DNA from: Posidonia oceanica
Lineage: Eukaryota; Streptophyta; Magnoliopsida; Alismatales; Posidoniaceae
Assembly: GCA_037176725.1 (NCBI GenBank)
Contig: JAZBRS010000060.1
Location: 53,534,001-53,598,000 of the forward strand
DNA length: 64,000 nucleotides
Direction of reading: 5' to 3'
In this document: piece by piece, positions 44,207 to 55,113 of the stretch
Layout of the letters: each line of letters opens with the position of its first letter
How positions within the stretch are numbered: the stretch's first letter is position 1
Program-made: the position numbers and the translations under genes
The notes under the pieces: model-generated
The model's input: only the letters and a program-made list of their open reading frames with translations
What the model was told of the DNA's origin: nothing
Databases searched by the model: none

Positions 44207-45339
44207 AAGGGAATCACCAGTAGATGCTCCGCTGAAGATTCTAGACTCCGGCTTTCGTCTTGGCCTTCTCGCCTCTTGCTTTTGTGCTTTGCTTGCCTTC
44301 TGCTCTTGCTTGCCTTGCTTGCTTACCTGCTTGCTTGTTTATTTACTCGCTTTATGCCATGATTGCTTGCACTGCTTTATTTTCCTGCCTCACATGCTTA
44401 AATACTTGCTTGGCGCACTATGCATGCTTTTTGTGTGATATGTGTTTTGTTTTACACAAATACTATGTCACCATGCACACACATACCATGCATACTTGCT
44501 TTTTGATATGATGAGTGTTTTCTCTTCACTATCATGTCTACATACACTTGCACATGCCATGCCCATACTTTTTGCCTTGCTATGTGAATTGCTTGCATGC
44601 CATGACTTCTTGTTTCTCTCCCATTTTGCATATGCCATGTCTAGGATAGTAGAAACTTGCTTGCTTCCCTCTTGTTTAATATAAAAGCCATAATAAATCC
44701 AAGCAATAACATTTAAGCACAACTATAGCCAAAACTTGCAATCTTCTCCCCTTAGTTAAGAAAACGCAAGTAAAACACTCTAAAGCATTCGCATCAGCAT
44801 TTTAGAAAGCATGCATTCTTCTCATCTGAGTCAACTCATAGTTTGCGAAGGATGGTCCCAGCCTCTTGCCCCCAACGCTTTGGTGTGGCGCAAGTCAGTC
44901 GGTCTGTCTCCCCTTGTCCAGAGGTCGTGTCGGTGCTATTGGAGGATACCACCCATGCTTCTAGCAGGGTCGAGGCCACCAATGCACCACCCATTATACC
45001 TGAGCTTTGGCAGGGTCGAGATGGGAGTCTTTTTTCTGACTTGGAGTCTGCATAATCCCATTACCCCTGAGTGCGTCCTGGTAGGTCATCTACTCGGGAC
45101 ATGCATGGTGAGAGAGTGCATATTAGGGCACTCATCTGTATCATGCCCCCTAATAACTCTTTATTGCATCCAACCTCTAGCGTTTATTGGTTTTGCAAGT
45201 AGGTGCGGGTTCCTTCAGCTAGGATCCTGAGCATCCCCCTCTGTCTCTGAGTTGTTTGTCGCCTCCGACAGTAGCTCTCCTTAGGTCTTGTGTCCCTGCC
45301 TTCAGCCGCAGACCAGTTTGCTCTCGCTCGCCGTCTGCT
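44207..45339 (+). other. Leader of the gag-only element
   Basis: Pyrimidine-rich non-coding DNA full of 'cttgcttgc' and 'catgc' motifs, then a more complex part (44820-45240) shared with the minus-strand leader at 15401-15561. It ends at the gag start codon at 45340. Confidence 0.65.
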
Positions 45340-47790
45340 ATGGCCCAGCATGCCGGCGAGCCCTCTTCCTCTTTAGCGCCAGGGGAGATACCGACTTTGG
45401 TCTCTCCTTCCCCTACTTTGACGTCCCCTGTCTCCTCTCCACTTCTAGTGCGAGAGACTTCCCAGCCCCTTTATCTAGATCAAGGGTCGACCCTAGCCGA
45501 CCTGGAGCTTGTCACCAAGTCTGCCACGGTGATCGCCACTCGGGCTCCAGGAGCGTCACCTTCTATTCCATCCCAGGGCCTTCTCGTCTCGGGAATCCAG
45601 TCTTCTACGGCTGCCTCTTGCGTAGGATCCACTCCTATTGCTTCCTTGGTTTCCGCGCCTCCTTTGGCGGACACCTCTTTGTGTCCTGGCCCATCGGTCG
45701 ATGCTTTCTTTGCCTCGCAAGCGCAGCGTTTATTGGCTAAGGCCGATAGGCTGCAAAGCATGGCTCTCGCACTCGACCCAATTGTGACCTGCTCTTCCTG
45801 CCCAACCCCTGAGGTTCCGGTGCCAACTTCTGTAGCCCTGCAGGCGCACTACACTACACCTCCGCCCTTTCCATCGCCCCGGCTCCTCACAACTTCGGCG
45901 ATGGGGGCGCATTGTCGGCTTCCTGCACCTGCACAGCACTTTGCACAGCATGCAACTCCTTCCTTTGGTGGCCAGTCTTCTGGATTGGCAGGAGCATAGC
46001 ACCCCTCAAGCTCGTTGCTTGGCACTGTGCTAGTGCAACAGTTGTTGCTCCCCCGCACCGCACCTTACACTGTATAGCATATTATCTATCCATCTTCCTT
46101 GCATCAGGTTCAGGCTCCTGCATACATAACACCGCACTTCACACCCTCGCACGGGTATGCTGGCCCTCATGCTACGACACCAGTGGCGTGACGGTGGATC
46201 CAGAGGAGCGCTCTCGCGTGACTCGCACAGCATACGTGGTCCCTGCCTCTACTGCACAACCATCGTCAACAGCAGCCTCAGACGCCCTTCTCACCAGGTT
46301 GGGTGATCTAGAGAGAGCACTTCGTCAAGTGCAAGGCCAGGACCACCAGCCCTACCAATTTCGCGACCTCTGTCTCTTTCCAAAGGCTGCACTCCCTTTG
46401 AAGTTCTGCATCCCGGACTTCGATAATTATAATGGTAGAGGCTGCCCCATCTCGCATCTGAAGGCATACTGTAGGGACCTTGCTCAGCTTCAGGCTGATG
46501 AAAGACTCCTTATCTGCCTGTTCCAGAAGAGTTTAACCGGCCCCACGCTCAGGTGGTTCACGTCCCTTGACACGGCTGCGGTTCAGACTTGGATTGGTCT
46601 TTCTCGGGCTTTCCTTGAGTAATATGCTTTCAACCTCAACTTGATCCCCAAGAGGGAGGATCTTGTCGCCATCCGGTAGAGGCCCCAAGAGCCATTCGGG
46701 GAGTATGTCGGTCGCTGGCGCTCCACAGCCACCCAGGTTAGGGATAGACCCTTTGAGGAGGATTCTATTGAGATGATAGTCAAAGGGGCGCTGCCAGCAT
46801 CTGGGACCCTGCTTTGCATCCAGCACATCACTAGTTTTGCATCGCTGATTAGGGCTGGCGCCTGCGTGGAAAGCTCGCTGCAAAGTGGGCATTTCCTTGC
46901 ACTTTCTACATTGGCTAGCCAGGCCAACAACACCAGCAATCGCCACAGCAGCAACAGCAGCAACAACTCCACTTCCGACTGCTCCGAGCAGCACGCTGTC
47001 GCATGCGCTGATCCTCCTAAGGTGCCTGCCTTTGCAGAAAGTCAGCCGGACCCTTTTTCGCTAGTGCACGCACCTATTTATGCACCCACTGCATACACTG
47101 CCACCGTTGAGCCGGTGCATCACGTCGCACCAGCTCAGCAAGGACAACAGCCTAAGCAGAGATGAGTCCGCTGCGCTAAGAGCGACTTCACCCCACTTGG
47201 TGAGCCGCTAAGCGCCGTCTTTCCCCAGGTTGTGTCGCTCCTGAGGCTCCCAGAAACTTGCCTGCCACCAAATCCTCTTCCGAGGTGGTATTATGTGAGC
47301 AAGCATTGCGATTACCATCGAGCTACCGGGCATTCGACAGATAATTGCCTCACTCTCCGGGATATCGTTCAAGACCTGATTGACAACGGGACCCTCGTTG
47401 TCAGTCCGCAGGAGGCTGCTCATACACCTACACTTGCACTCGCACACCCTAGCGTAGCTGGCCCTTCCTCTTTTGAGCCTGCGGGCTTCGAGGATGTCGG
47501 AACCTTGGGGGCTTACCCTAATCTTCTTTGAGTCTAGCTCTGCCCCGGTGGGTCTTTCTGACCCCATCGGTGCAATCTCTCCTTCCTATCTCTCCCTGTT
47601 TGCCCGGGGGACGCTCGGAAGCGCAGCGGCAGGATCGACAGCAAGCCCAGTCGCAGCACCATCCAGGTTAGCTTCCCTTCCAGTACCAGCAGCCCCAGTG
47701 CTCCCTGCACTGCCGACAGCAGATCTCGCCGACAGCATCAGCAGCATAGGAGCGGACCCAGCACCCCCTCTCGAGGTTGCTGACAGGTAA
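45340..47790 (+). pseudogene. Gag polyprotein, Tat-like, with several stops
   Basis: ATG at 45340 (MAQHAGEPSSSLAPGE) opens a Pro/Ser-rich N-terminus to 45999, then a frame change. From 46190 one frame carries the gag core: RDLCLFPKAALPLKFCIPDF, SHLKAYCRDLAQLQADERLL, QKSLTGPTLRWFTSL and, past stops, FGEYVGRWRS. At about 47280-47390 a gag C-terminal motif reads KHCDYHRATGHSTDNC then LRDIVQDLIDNGTL. In-frame stops sit at 46620 (TAA), 46677 (TAG) and 47163 (TGA). Each is explained by one C-to-T or G-to-A change from Gln, Gln and Trp. An Ala/Pro/Ser-rich reading follows to 47790. No enzyme domain follows. Confidence 0.8.
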
Positions 47791-50129
47791 GTCCCTCTTA
47801 CCTCTCTTTTATTTCCTGCATTGTCTTTTCTTTTCGTTTTGTTTTGTTTTTGTGTTTTCTTGCCATGTCAGAAAATCATAAAAAGCATAAAAATAGCAAA
47901 AACCCTAAAAAACTTGCATTTTTTCCTACATGCATTCATCACTGGGCTGATACCCCTAATTATCTAGCGATTGGTCCGTTAACCTATCATCACTGGGCTG
48001 GTAGCCCTAACTGCTCGGCGATAAGTCCGTCAACTTATCATTCAGGCTGATACTCCTAACTATTCAGCGATAAGTCCGTCAACTTATCACCTGCACATAT
48101 CAATCACTTTGCATGCATATCCACCATCTTGTACATATCTGTCATCATGCATTGTTATTTATTGCATGTACATATCATTTCTTCCATCCTATAAAGCATA
48201 AAGCCAAAAAAATTAAGAAAATAAAAAAATAGCAAAAACATTTTCTTCGCCTTTCTGCTGGTTTTCCCTTTTATGTTTTCCTAAACAAAAATCATAAAAA
48301 TACAAAACCAATGCAAAACCCAAAAACATGTTTGTCCTTTCCCCTGCTAAAATATACAAAACCCACAAACATTTGTATAATCAGAAACCAGCTTTGGACA
48401 AACAAGCAGCGCCTAGAAGATGTCGAGCAGTGACGATCTCAAGCAGGTCTCACCCGAGCAGCGCCATCTCTTGCATGTGGCTACAGAGTGAGACTAGAGC
48501 AGAACAGAGCGACTCGCTGAGCTTAAAAACTACCGAAGTGAGATCCACCTCAACCAGAGAGTCCACCAGACATGGAGAGGACCAAAGCAGAGCAGAGCAT
48601 AGCTAGAGGCTATCCACACGTTGCAGAGGCTGAGGGTGTACGCCGATCAGCCGAACTCTCAATGCCTCATCAGGGACCGCTACCCCAAGAAGGCGAAGAC
48701 ATGCATATCCAAAAGAATAGAGGTCATGTGAGCAAAAGAAATGACAACATGATATGCATGCTAAGCACAAAAGAAAAACACAGAAAGAAGTTGAAGAAAG
48801 AAGGCGCTCATGAGAGGAGTGACTCGGACAAGCGTCGAAGCCCCCTTATCTTTCAGCTCCAAGCACCACACTGGCAACTACATGAGATGCACTATCAGGA
48901 GGACCTGGCCCCACCCTCCGAGTGCAGCAGTACGCTCCAATCTCCTCTACAGACATCTCTACTCCCTTGGCAGGCTAGATGCAACTTCAGTCACTCATGA
49001 GGGGAAAAGAAATATCATCTGTGAGCGTCAAAAGCGGTAGCAGGTCCCCGAAAAATTGAGATAGAGGCTAAGAAGCTGCATCCAACGCTTCTGCTACCCT
49101 GCAGCCAAAGGCTATACTCTGCAAAGCTAAGGCCTCATCCCAAGCCAAGAGTGAGAAAGAGAGCCACCGACCACAACTCGGCATGGCGTCACTCGAGGAT
49201 TCGAGTCTCCTGAGTCAGGAATTGTAGAAGCATCCTCATGGCACAACTGCTTTGAGTCCAAAGCCACCAAAACATGCATGCTGTAATATATCTTTATCTT
49301 CCCTTCTCCCTGTTTTCGAAAACCGGAGCCAAGGACGAGCACTTTTGCCTGCCTCACTCAGAGGCTCCGCACTTTTCAAATTTTGCCGCCCACCGCATGG
49401 GTAGGTTTGTGATGACCGGCATGTACCTCATTTGTCAAGTCGTGACGCCACGAAGCATGCCCGCATTGAGACCATTGCACGCCTATCACAATGGGTTCCT
49501 GTTTCCTTTCTGCATCATTCTGCATCCAGGTTGGCAACCCTAACTGCTCGGCGATGGGTCCGTCAACCTATCATTTATCATTCTGCATCTGGGCTGGTAG
49601 CCCTAACAGCTCGGCGATGGGTCCATCAGCCTATCATTTTATCGTGCTATCATTTCTGCATCTGGGCTAGCAGCCCTAACTGCTCGGTGATGGGTCCGTT
49701 AACCTATCACTCTGCATTCCTCTACATCGGGTTGGTAGCCCTAATAGCTCGGTTGACACCCATTAAAATGTCATCCCGCATATCTGCGTTGCATTCGGGC
49801 TGATATCCCCAACTATTTGGCGATAGGTCTGTTAACTTATCACCCTGCATTTGCATTATTCCATTGCATCCCCCACTGTCATTGCACTTTGCACGGTGAG
49901 CCCTTACATCCATTTCACTGCATTCGGGCTGGTAGCCCTAACTACTCGGCTGACAAACCTATTAGTGTTGTCTCTACTTTGCATCTTGATGCCATGGGTG
50001 CTTCGGCTGTCCCCTGGTATCATTCACCGATATCAAGGGCATCTTTATTTAGCTGTCCCATGGTATCCCATCTCCATCTGCATTTGGGCTGACATCCCCA
50101 ACTGTTACGGGAGCGTCTACGGACCTCTG

Positions 50130-50147
50130 CCACACCTTCGGGTATGG
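50130..50147 (+). other. Conserved small hairpin with TTCG loop
   Basis: CCACACC-ttcg-GGTATGG in the tail of the gag-only element. The minus-strand tail of element F has CCACACC-ttca-GGTGTGG at 36471-36454, with shared flanks (gtctacggacctctg before, tattc after). In RNA a C(UUCG)G loop is exceptionally stable. Confidence 0.55.
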
Positions 50148-51715
50148 TATTCTCGTTGCATTTGTGGTTACAAGTTATCCCCCTTGTAATCACCCGTCTT
50201 GCCTGACAGACTCGCTGGCCTGTCACCATCCGCGGGCTGATAGCCCCAACTATCCGGTGATGAGTCCGTTAACTCCTCGCAGGCTGATAGCCCTAACTAT
50301 CCGGCGATAGGTCCGTTAACCTATCACCCATTTCATCTTAGCGTAATAGCATTTTGTTGCATGGCATTAGCATTTCATCATCGCCCGGACATCGCGCGAC
50401 CAAGATTGTTTTCCCGGTTTCGCGTGCCCGGCATTCTATTGTTTGTACACTGCATTTCAAAGCATTCACATTGCATAACATCATATAGCTTCTTTGTATG
50501 CCTTGGGATCGTTTTCTCGGTTCCGCGTGCCCGGCGTTCCGCTGCATATCCTGCATTCCACTGCATAACATCTCATGCATTGCACCATTATTGCACTACC
50601 ACTCCTCTATGGTCCATACACCAACTTCCGCATTCTGCTTTCTCGGGCATTCCGTACCCACCATTACATGCACATCCCCTACTTTACTTTTAGCATCTTT
50701 ACTTTCTGCTTTAGACCATGCGCTTGCATTGCCATTCGTCTACAGCCAAGCTTTACGAATGGAACCTCCGTCGCCTGGCCTACTTGCATTGGCCAGCGAC
50801 AGCATTGCATTGCATTTCCACTTTTCCACGTGCATGCACCATCCCGCTTTCCCCCAGAGGAGTACAACGTAGTAAGCGTTAGCGTAAGCATACCATTTAC
50901 ATCAGCATAGCATTCTAGTGTTCGCATTCATCTGCATTTGCATTTACCTCCCTACATTATTTAGGGCATCCTTTGCATTGCATTGCCCCTTCTGCCTCTT
51001 CGGCCAGTTTGCTGCCTCGGTTGGAAGCAAGCAATTTCTCCTTCTCGCGGCCTCGCAAGCTCCTGCTGGTTTCGCTTGTCCCGAACGGACAAGGACCCTT
51101 GGTTTCCCCCGGACTAGCTGCCAACCTGCCCGAGCGGCAAGCACGTTAGTCCTTCTGGAGCCGCTTTTGTGCAAGTTTGGACAAGCAGCCAACCTGTCGC
51201 ATTGCATCGTAGAACCTCCTCACTTCAGCATGCATCACACTGCACAGCACTGGCATTCCCCACTTGGTGGCTGCGTTCGTAGCACCGGCACTCACAGCAT
51301 CAGCATTAGCAGCATCAGCATTAGCAGCAGCAAGCACTCACAACAAGCATTAGCACTCACAAGCATAGCAAGCACCCACAGCATCAGCATCAGCATTTGC
51401 ACCAGCACTCACCATGCATCAGCATAGCATCTCCTCATGCACAGCACCCACACGTGCACTAGTTCATATTGGTTCAACATCAGCATTCGCATGGTACACC
51501 AATTCTGCACTAGCATCTGCACTAACTTCTGCATTAGCATGCATTGCATCGCATTAGCATCTTGCATCTGCATTTGCATTGTGGCATCGAGTCATGATTT
51601 TCGGTGCATCTATTGGATAAATGACTCACGCCAATAGTAATTTGTGCTCCTGCCGGCGTCAGGTAGGGTATCTTGTCTACCCTGAGCAGTGGTCTCGCTA
51701 CACTTGACCTCGCTC

Positions 51716-51728
51716 AGGGAGGGGCATC
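51716..51728 (+). promoter_or_regulatory. Polypurine tract of the gag-only element
   Basis: AGGGAGGGGCATC immediately before TGTAGACACC, the start of the 3' LTR. Confidence 0.8.
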
Positions 51729-51793
51729 TGTAGACACCTCATTTTGACAGACCGGAAGTTGGTGATTTCTCCTACAGGCTCGCTTGGACTATG
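51729..51793 (+). repeat. 3' LTR of the gag-only element, first 65 bases
   Basis: Matches 40968-41034 of the 5' LTR (TGTAGACA..., 'ggaagttggtgatttctcctac', 'gctcgcttggact'). It stops at 51793 where the Tekay LTR begins. Confidence 0.8.
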
Positions 51794-53970
51794 TGTCACG
51801 CCCTTGGCGCGACCAAATAGCATCAACTACCCAAATGATATTTAAAAGAATAAACAATTAATTATAATTGAGAACAAATTTAAAACTTTTGCAAAATTAT
51901 TAAAATACTTCCAAGATCCCCAGTGTGCGGCTACGTGGCTCCCCTAAACAAGCACCAGGCTGGACTGTGCCTCGATCCTGCACCTGAAAATCAAATACAA
52001 AACACGCGTGAGTGACATCTAAGTCACCCAGTACGTGCCACCCAAAACCACAGCAAACGGCAGCAGAAACATTTACAACAAACAATAAACATCATAATTT
52101 ACAGCAGTCTATGCTATTTAAAAGCATACCATTCATTAATATCAAATCACATGCTTTTTATAAAGCTATCCACATTTTTCTAAAACATGCAATCTCAAAT
52201 ACATCACAATTCATTTCAAATCCACACTCACACACACATTGATTCCAAATATCATCGAACACCGTGGCCACAGGTGAACGATACCAGCCACAAGCAGTTG
52301 CAGATGACACACGCATCTCTTGGCTGCAATGCCACGGAAGACTACCCCGTGTGGGAGAACAATCCGCCCCGGGAACTCAGCCCTCAATTTATAGCATGAT
52401 CATTTCCATGATTAACATCATAACAACACAGGGTTACGCACTCAGGCGTCCCTTTGGTGCCCGAGCGTCTGGGGACTCCAACCCCAGCCCCAGCCAGCAC
52501 TGGCACAGAGGGTAGACCGTCTGTTTCAACGGGGCCTACTGTACCGCTAACCTCACCCTAGGCTACCTGACTCTTGGACCATAGGGCATGTGTTTAAACA
52601 ACCCTAATCGCTAGTCAGAAGCTTCGGTCTCTTGGTCCTCAAAACCACGGAAACCATTTCCAACTCTTTTCGCAAACATGCATTTCTTTTCTAAAGTCAT
52701 TTAGAAATCCTTTCAAAAACCTTTTCTCATAATCCACAAAATCATGCCAAAACACAATAAAACCAAATACCTCGAAAACCCAAATCTCTCTCTCTTTAGA
52801 AACCATTTTACTCCAAAAACGGCACACCGAAAAGTCAGCACCGGTCGATCGAAACTCCCTGATTCGGGAGAACCAAATCAACCGACAGACCGTTTTGGGC
52901 ACCGAGTCCAAGTTCAGACCAAAAACGGCACACCGAAAATGCCACTGGTAGACCGAAAATCCCTGATTTGGTGGAACCAAACCCACCGGTTGAACCGATC
53001 CACATAGAAATCGGCAGACCGATCGATTTCGGCACACCGAAATCAGAATCTGGCCTAAACTGACAGCTAAACGGGACACTGAAAATGGTGGGTCGTACCA
53101 ATTTCTACCGAAAACGGCATACCGAAAATAAAGGTCGTATTGATCTGGGCGATCTCAGAAAACCAAAACGAAACCTAAAACAAATCGCCCAAGATGGGAA
53201 CTCCAATCGATCTCACCACAAAAACCCATAAATCACATGTAAATATTAGAATCAAAGCATCACGAGTGCTCTACACATGAGCACAAAAATCAAACCAATC
53301 CATGCATCATACATCAAGAGATAAATTCGCAAAGCTCAAGAGGTCAAATAAAACCTATTTCCATTCAAACCACAACCAATCCAAAAACCATTCAAAATCA
53401 AACGAAATCCTACAATATTCATGGCATAGCTAGATCACATGCATTCTAAGCATTCTAGGCAAGAATTGGAAAGAAAACCTAGGGGGAGACACGTACCAAC
53501 ACCGGTGAACACTCCGCCCCCAAACCTCGGTCGGCCGACGAACACAGCCCTCCTCCGGCCGACGAGCACCACACCTCCTCACCGGCTTGCCTTCGTGCTC
53601 CTCCAGCACTGGCCGCACCTCCTCGATCTCCTCCAGCCATCGGCGATCGCTTAGGCTGCAATCGGCTGTCGGGTGGAGAAAACGGAAGGAAGGAAGAAGA
53701 AAAGGGGAAGAAGGAAATGGGTACGTGCGGTGGGAAAATGGGCAAATTGCACTCTAACCCATTTTCCACCACAAACCACACACACAGCCCCAAACATCCT
53801 TCAACAAAGCCCTCACTTCCTCACGTCCACACCAAACAACACCGAGGAGCCAGAAACGAAACCACCAAAGACAGACAACCCCAACACACCACAAACAACA
53901 ACTACAACAACAGGGAAAGATTTTCCAAAATAATTAACTCAATTATATTATGGAAAATCAAGATATTACA
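51794..53970 (-). repeat. Tekay 3' LTR
   Basis: 2177 bp. On the minus strand it starts TGTAATATCTTG at 53970, right after the tract that follows 'gaggacgaaatt', and ends ...GGGCGTGACA at 51794. Both ends are typical of Tekay/Del LTRs as I know them. A segment at about 52820-53110 repeats a phrase about 'aaaacggcacaccgaaaa' several times, with near-repeats of about 80-90 bp. Confidence 0.8.
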
Positions 53971-54012
53971 TCCTAATACCCTTAAAAGAAATTTCGTCCT
54001 CGAAATTCACAG

Positions 54013-55113
54013 CTAATGGAACAAATAAGGGTATCTAGAATACATATCCGCTTCCCGCTCCCAAGTGGCTTCCTCCACACCATAGTGCTGTCACTGAACT
54101 AGTACCAAAGGAATAACCTTGTTCCTAAGAACCTGCTCCTTATGATCTAGGATCTGAACAGCGTCTTCTTCCACGGACAAGTCCTACTACAATCCTTCTG
54201 GCCGTACTGGTAAGATCTGGGAAACATCAGCAACACACTTCCTCAGCATCGACACATGGAAGACGCTATGCACTCCAGAGAGCTCGGGTGGCAAAACCAA
54301 CTTATAAGCCACCTCACCAACTCTTCTAGCAATCTCATAGGGGCCAATATACCGAGGACTCAACTTGCCTCGCTCCCCAAACCTTGCAACCCCTTTAGTT
54401 GGTGACACCTTCAGGAAAACGAAGTCTCTTACCTCGAATTCCAAAGGCCTTTGCCTCCTATCTGCATAGCTCTTCTGCCTGCTCTGTGTAGTCAACAACC
54501 TCTTCCTGATCAAATCCACTTTCTCTTGGTATTGCTGCACAATCTCTGGTCCAACAAGCTGGCGCTCTCCTACATTGCTCCAACAGGTGGGTGTCCGGCA
54601 CGGCCTCCCATACAGTGCCTCAAACGGAGCCATCCCAATGCTGGAGTGAAAACTATTATTGTAGGCAAACTCTACCAGCGGTAGGTGCTCTTCCCAGCAA
54701 CCCCCAAAATCTAGAGCGCAGGCTCGCAACATGTCTTCCAATGTCTGAATAGTCCTCTCCGTCTGACCATCCATCTGAGGGTGGAAAGCTGTACTGTAAT
54801 TCAACACAGTACCAAAAGCCTCTTGCAACGCTTTCCAGAACCTCGAAGTGAAACGGGCATCTCTGTCACACACAATGGAGACTGGCACTCCATGCAACCG
54901 GACAATCTCAGACACATACAACTCTGCCAATTGCTGCAAAGGAAGATTCACTCTCAAAGGTAGGAAATGTGCCGATTTCATGAGCCTATCCACGATCACC
55001 CACATAGAATCATTCTTTCTCTTGCTTCTGGGCAATCCAGTCACAAAATCCATAGACACCTACTCCCATTTCCATACTAGAATATCCAAAGGTTGTAGCA
55101 ATCCTCCAGGCTT
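54013..55113 (-). pseudogene. Tekay integrase core, C-terminal region and chromodomain remnant
   Basis: Continuation of the pol polyprotein after a TAG at 55114-55116. The D,D,E core is readable: [27 protein letters not shown] and [19 protein letters not shown]. After that come [17 protein letters not shown] and [12 protein letters not shown]. Double TAG at 54184-54189 and a later TGA replace Gln-Gln and Trp. Beyond them VQILDHKEQVLRNKVIPL and GVEEATWEREADM are the chromodomain-like end. Intact chromodomains steer integration to marked chromatin. The remaining stop at 54013-54015 is probably the natural one. Confidence 0.8.

Larger units (their letters stand above)
47791..51728 (+). repeat. 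Long 3' tail of the gag-only element
   Basis: A 3.9-kb stretch without pol genes. It contains GGGC-tgrta-GCCC and GATAAGTccgtcaACTTATC hairpins (47940-48090), an AT-rich part and a decayed coding-like segment of unknown origin (48570-49050, 49290-49400). More hairpin units follow at 49520-49850, 50090-50110 and 50225-50330, with GGTATC stems (49990-50070) and the CCACACC-ttcg hairpin (50130-50147). Two 'gatygttttcycggttycgcgtgcccggc' repeats lie at 50400 and 50505. Then come GCAT/CAGCA-rich simple sequence (51230-51580) and the shared terminal block. Confidence 0.65.

Noticed and set aside
44207..44760. Several cysteine- and leucine-rich frames in the leader
   Set aside because: They come from 'cttgcttgc' repeats in a non-coding leader shared in type with the element at 17737-18363.
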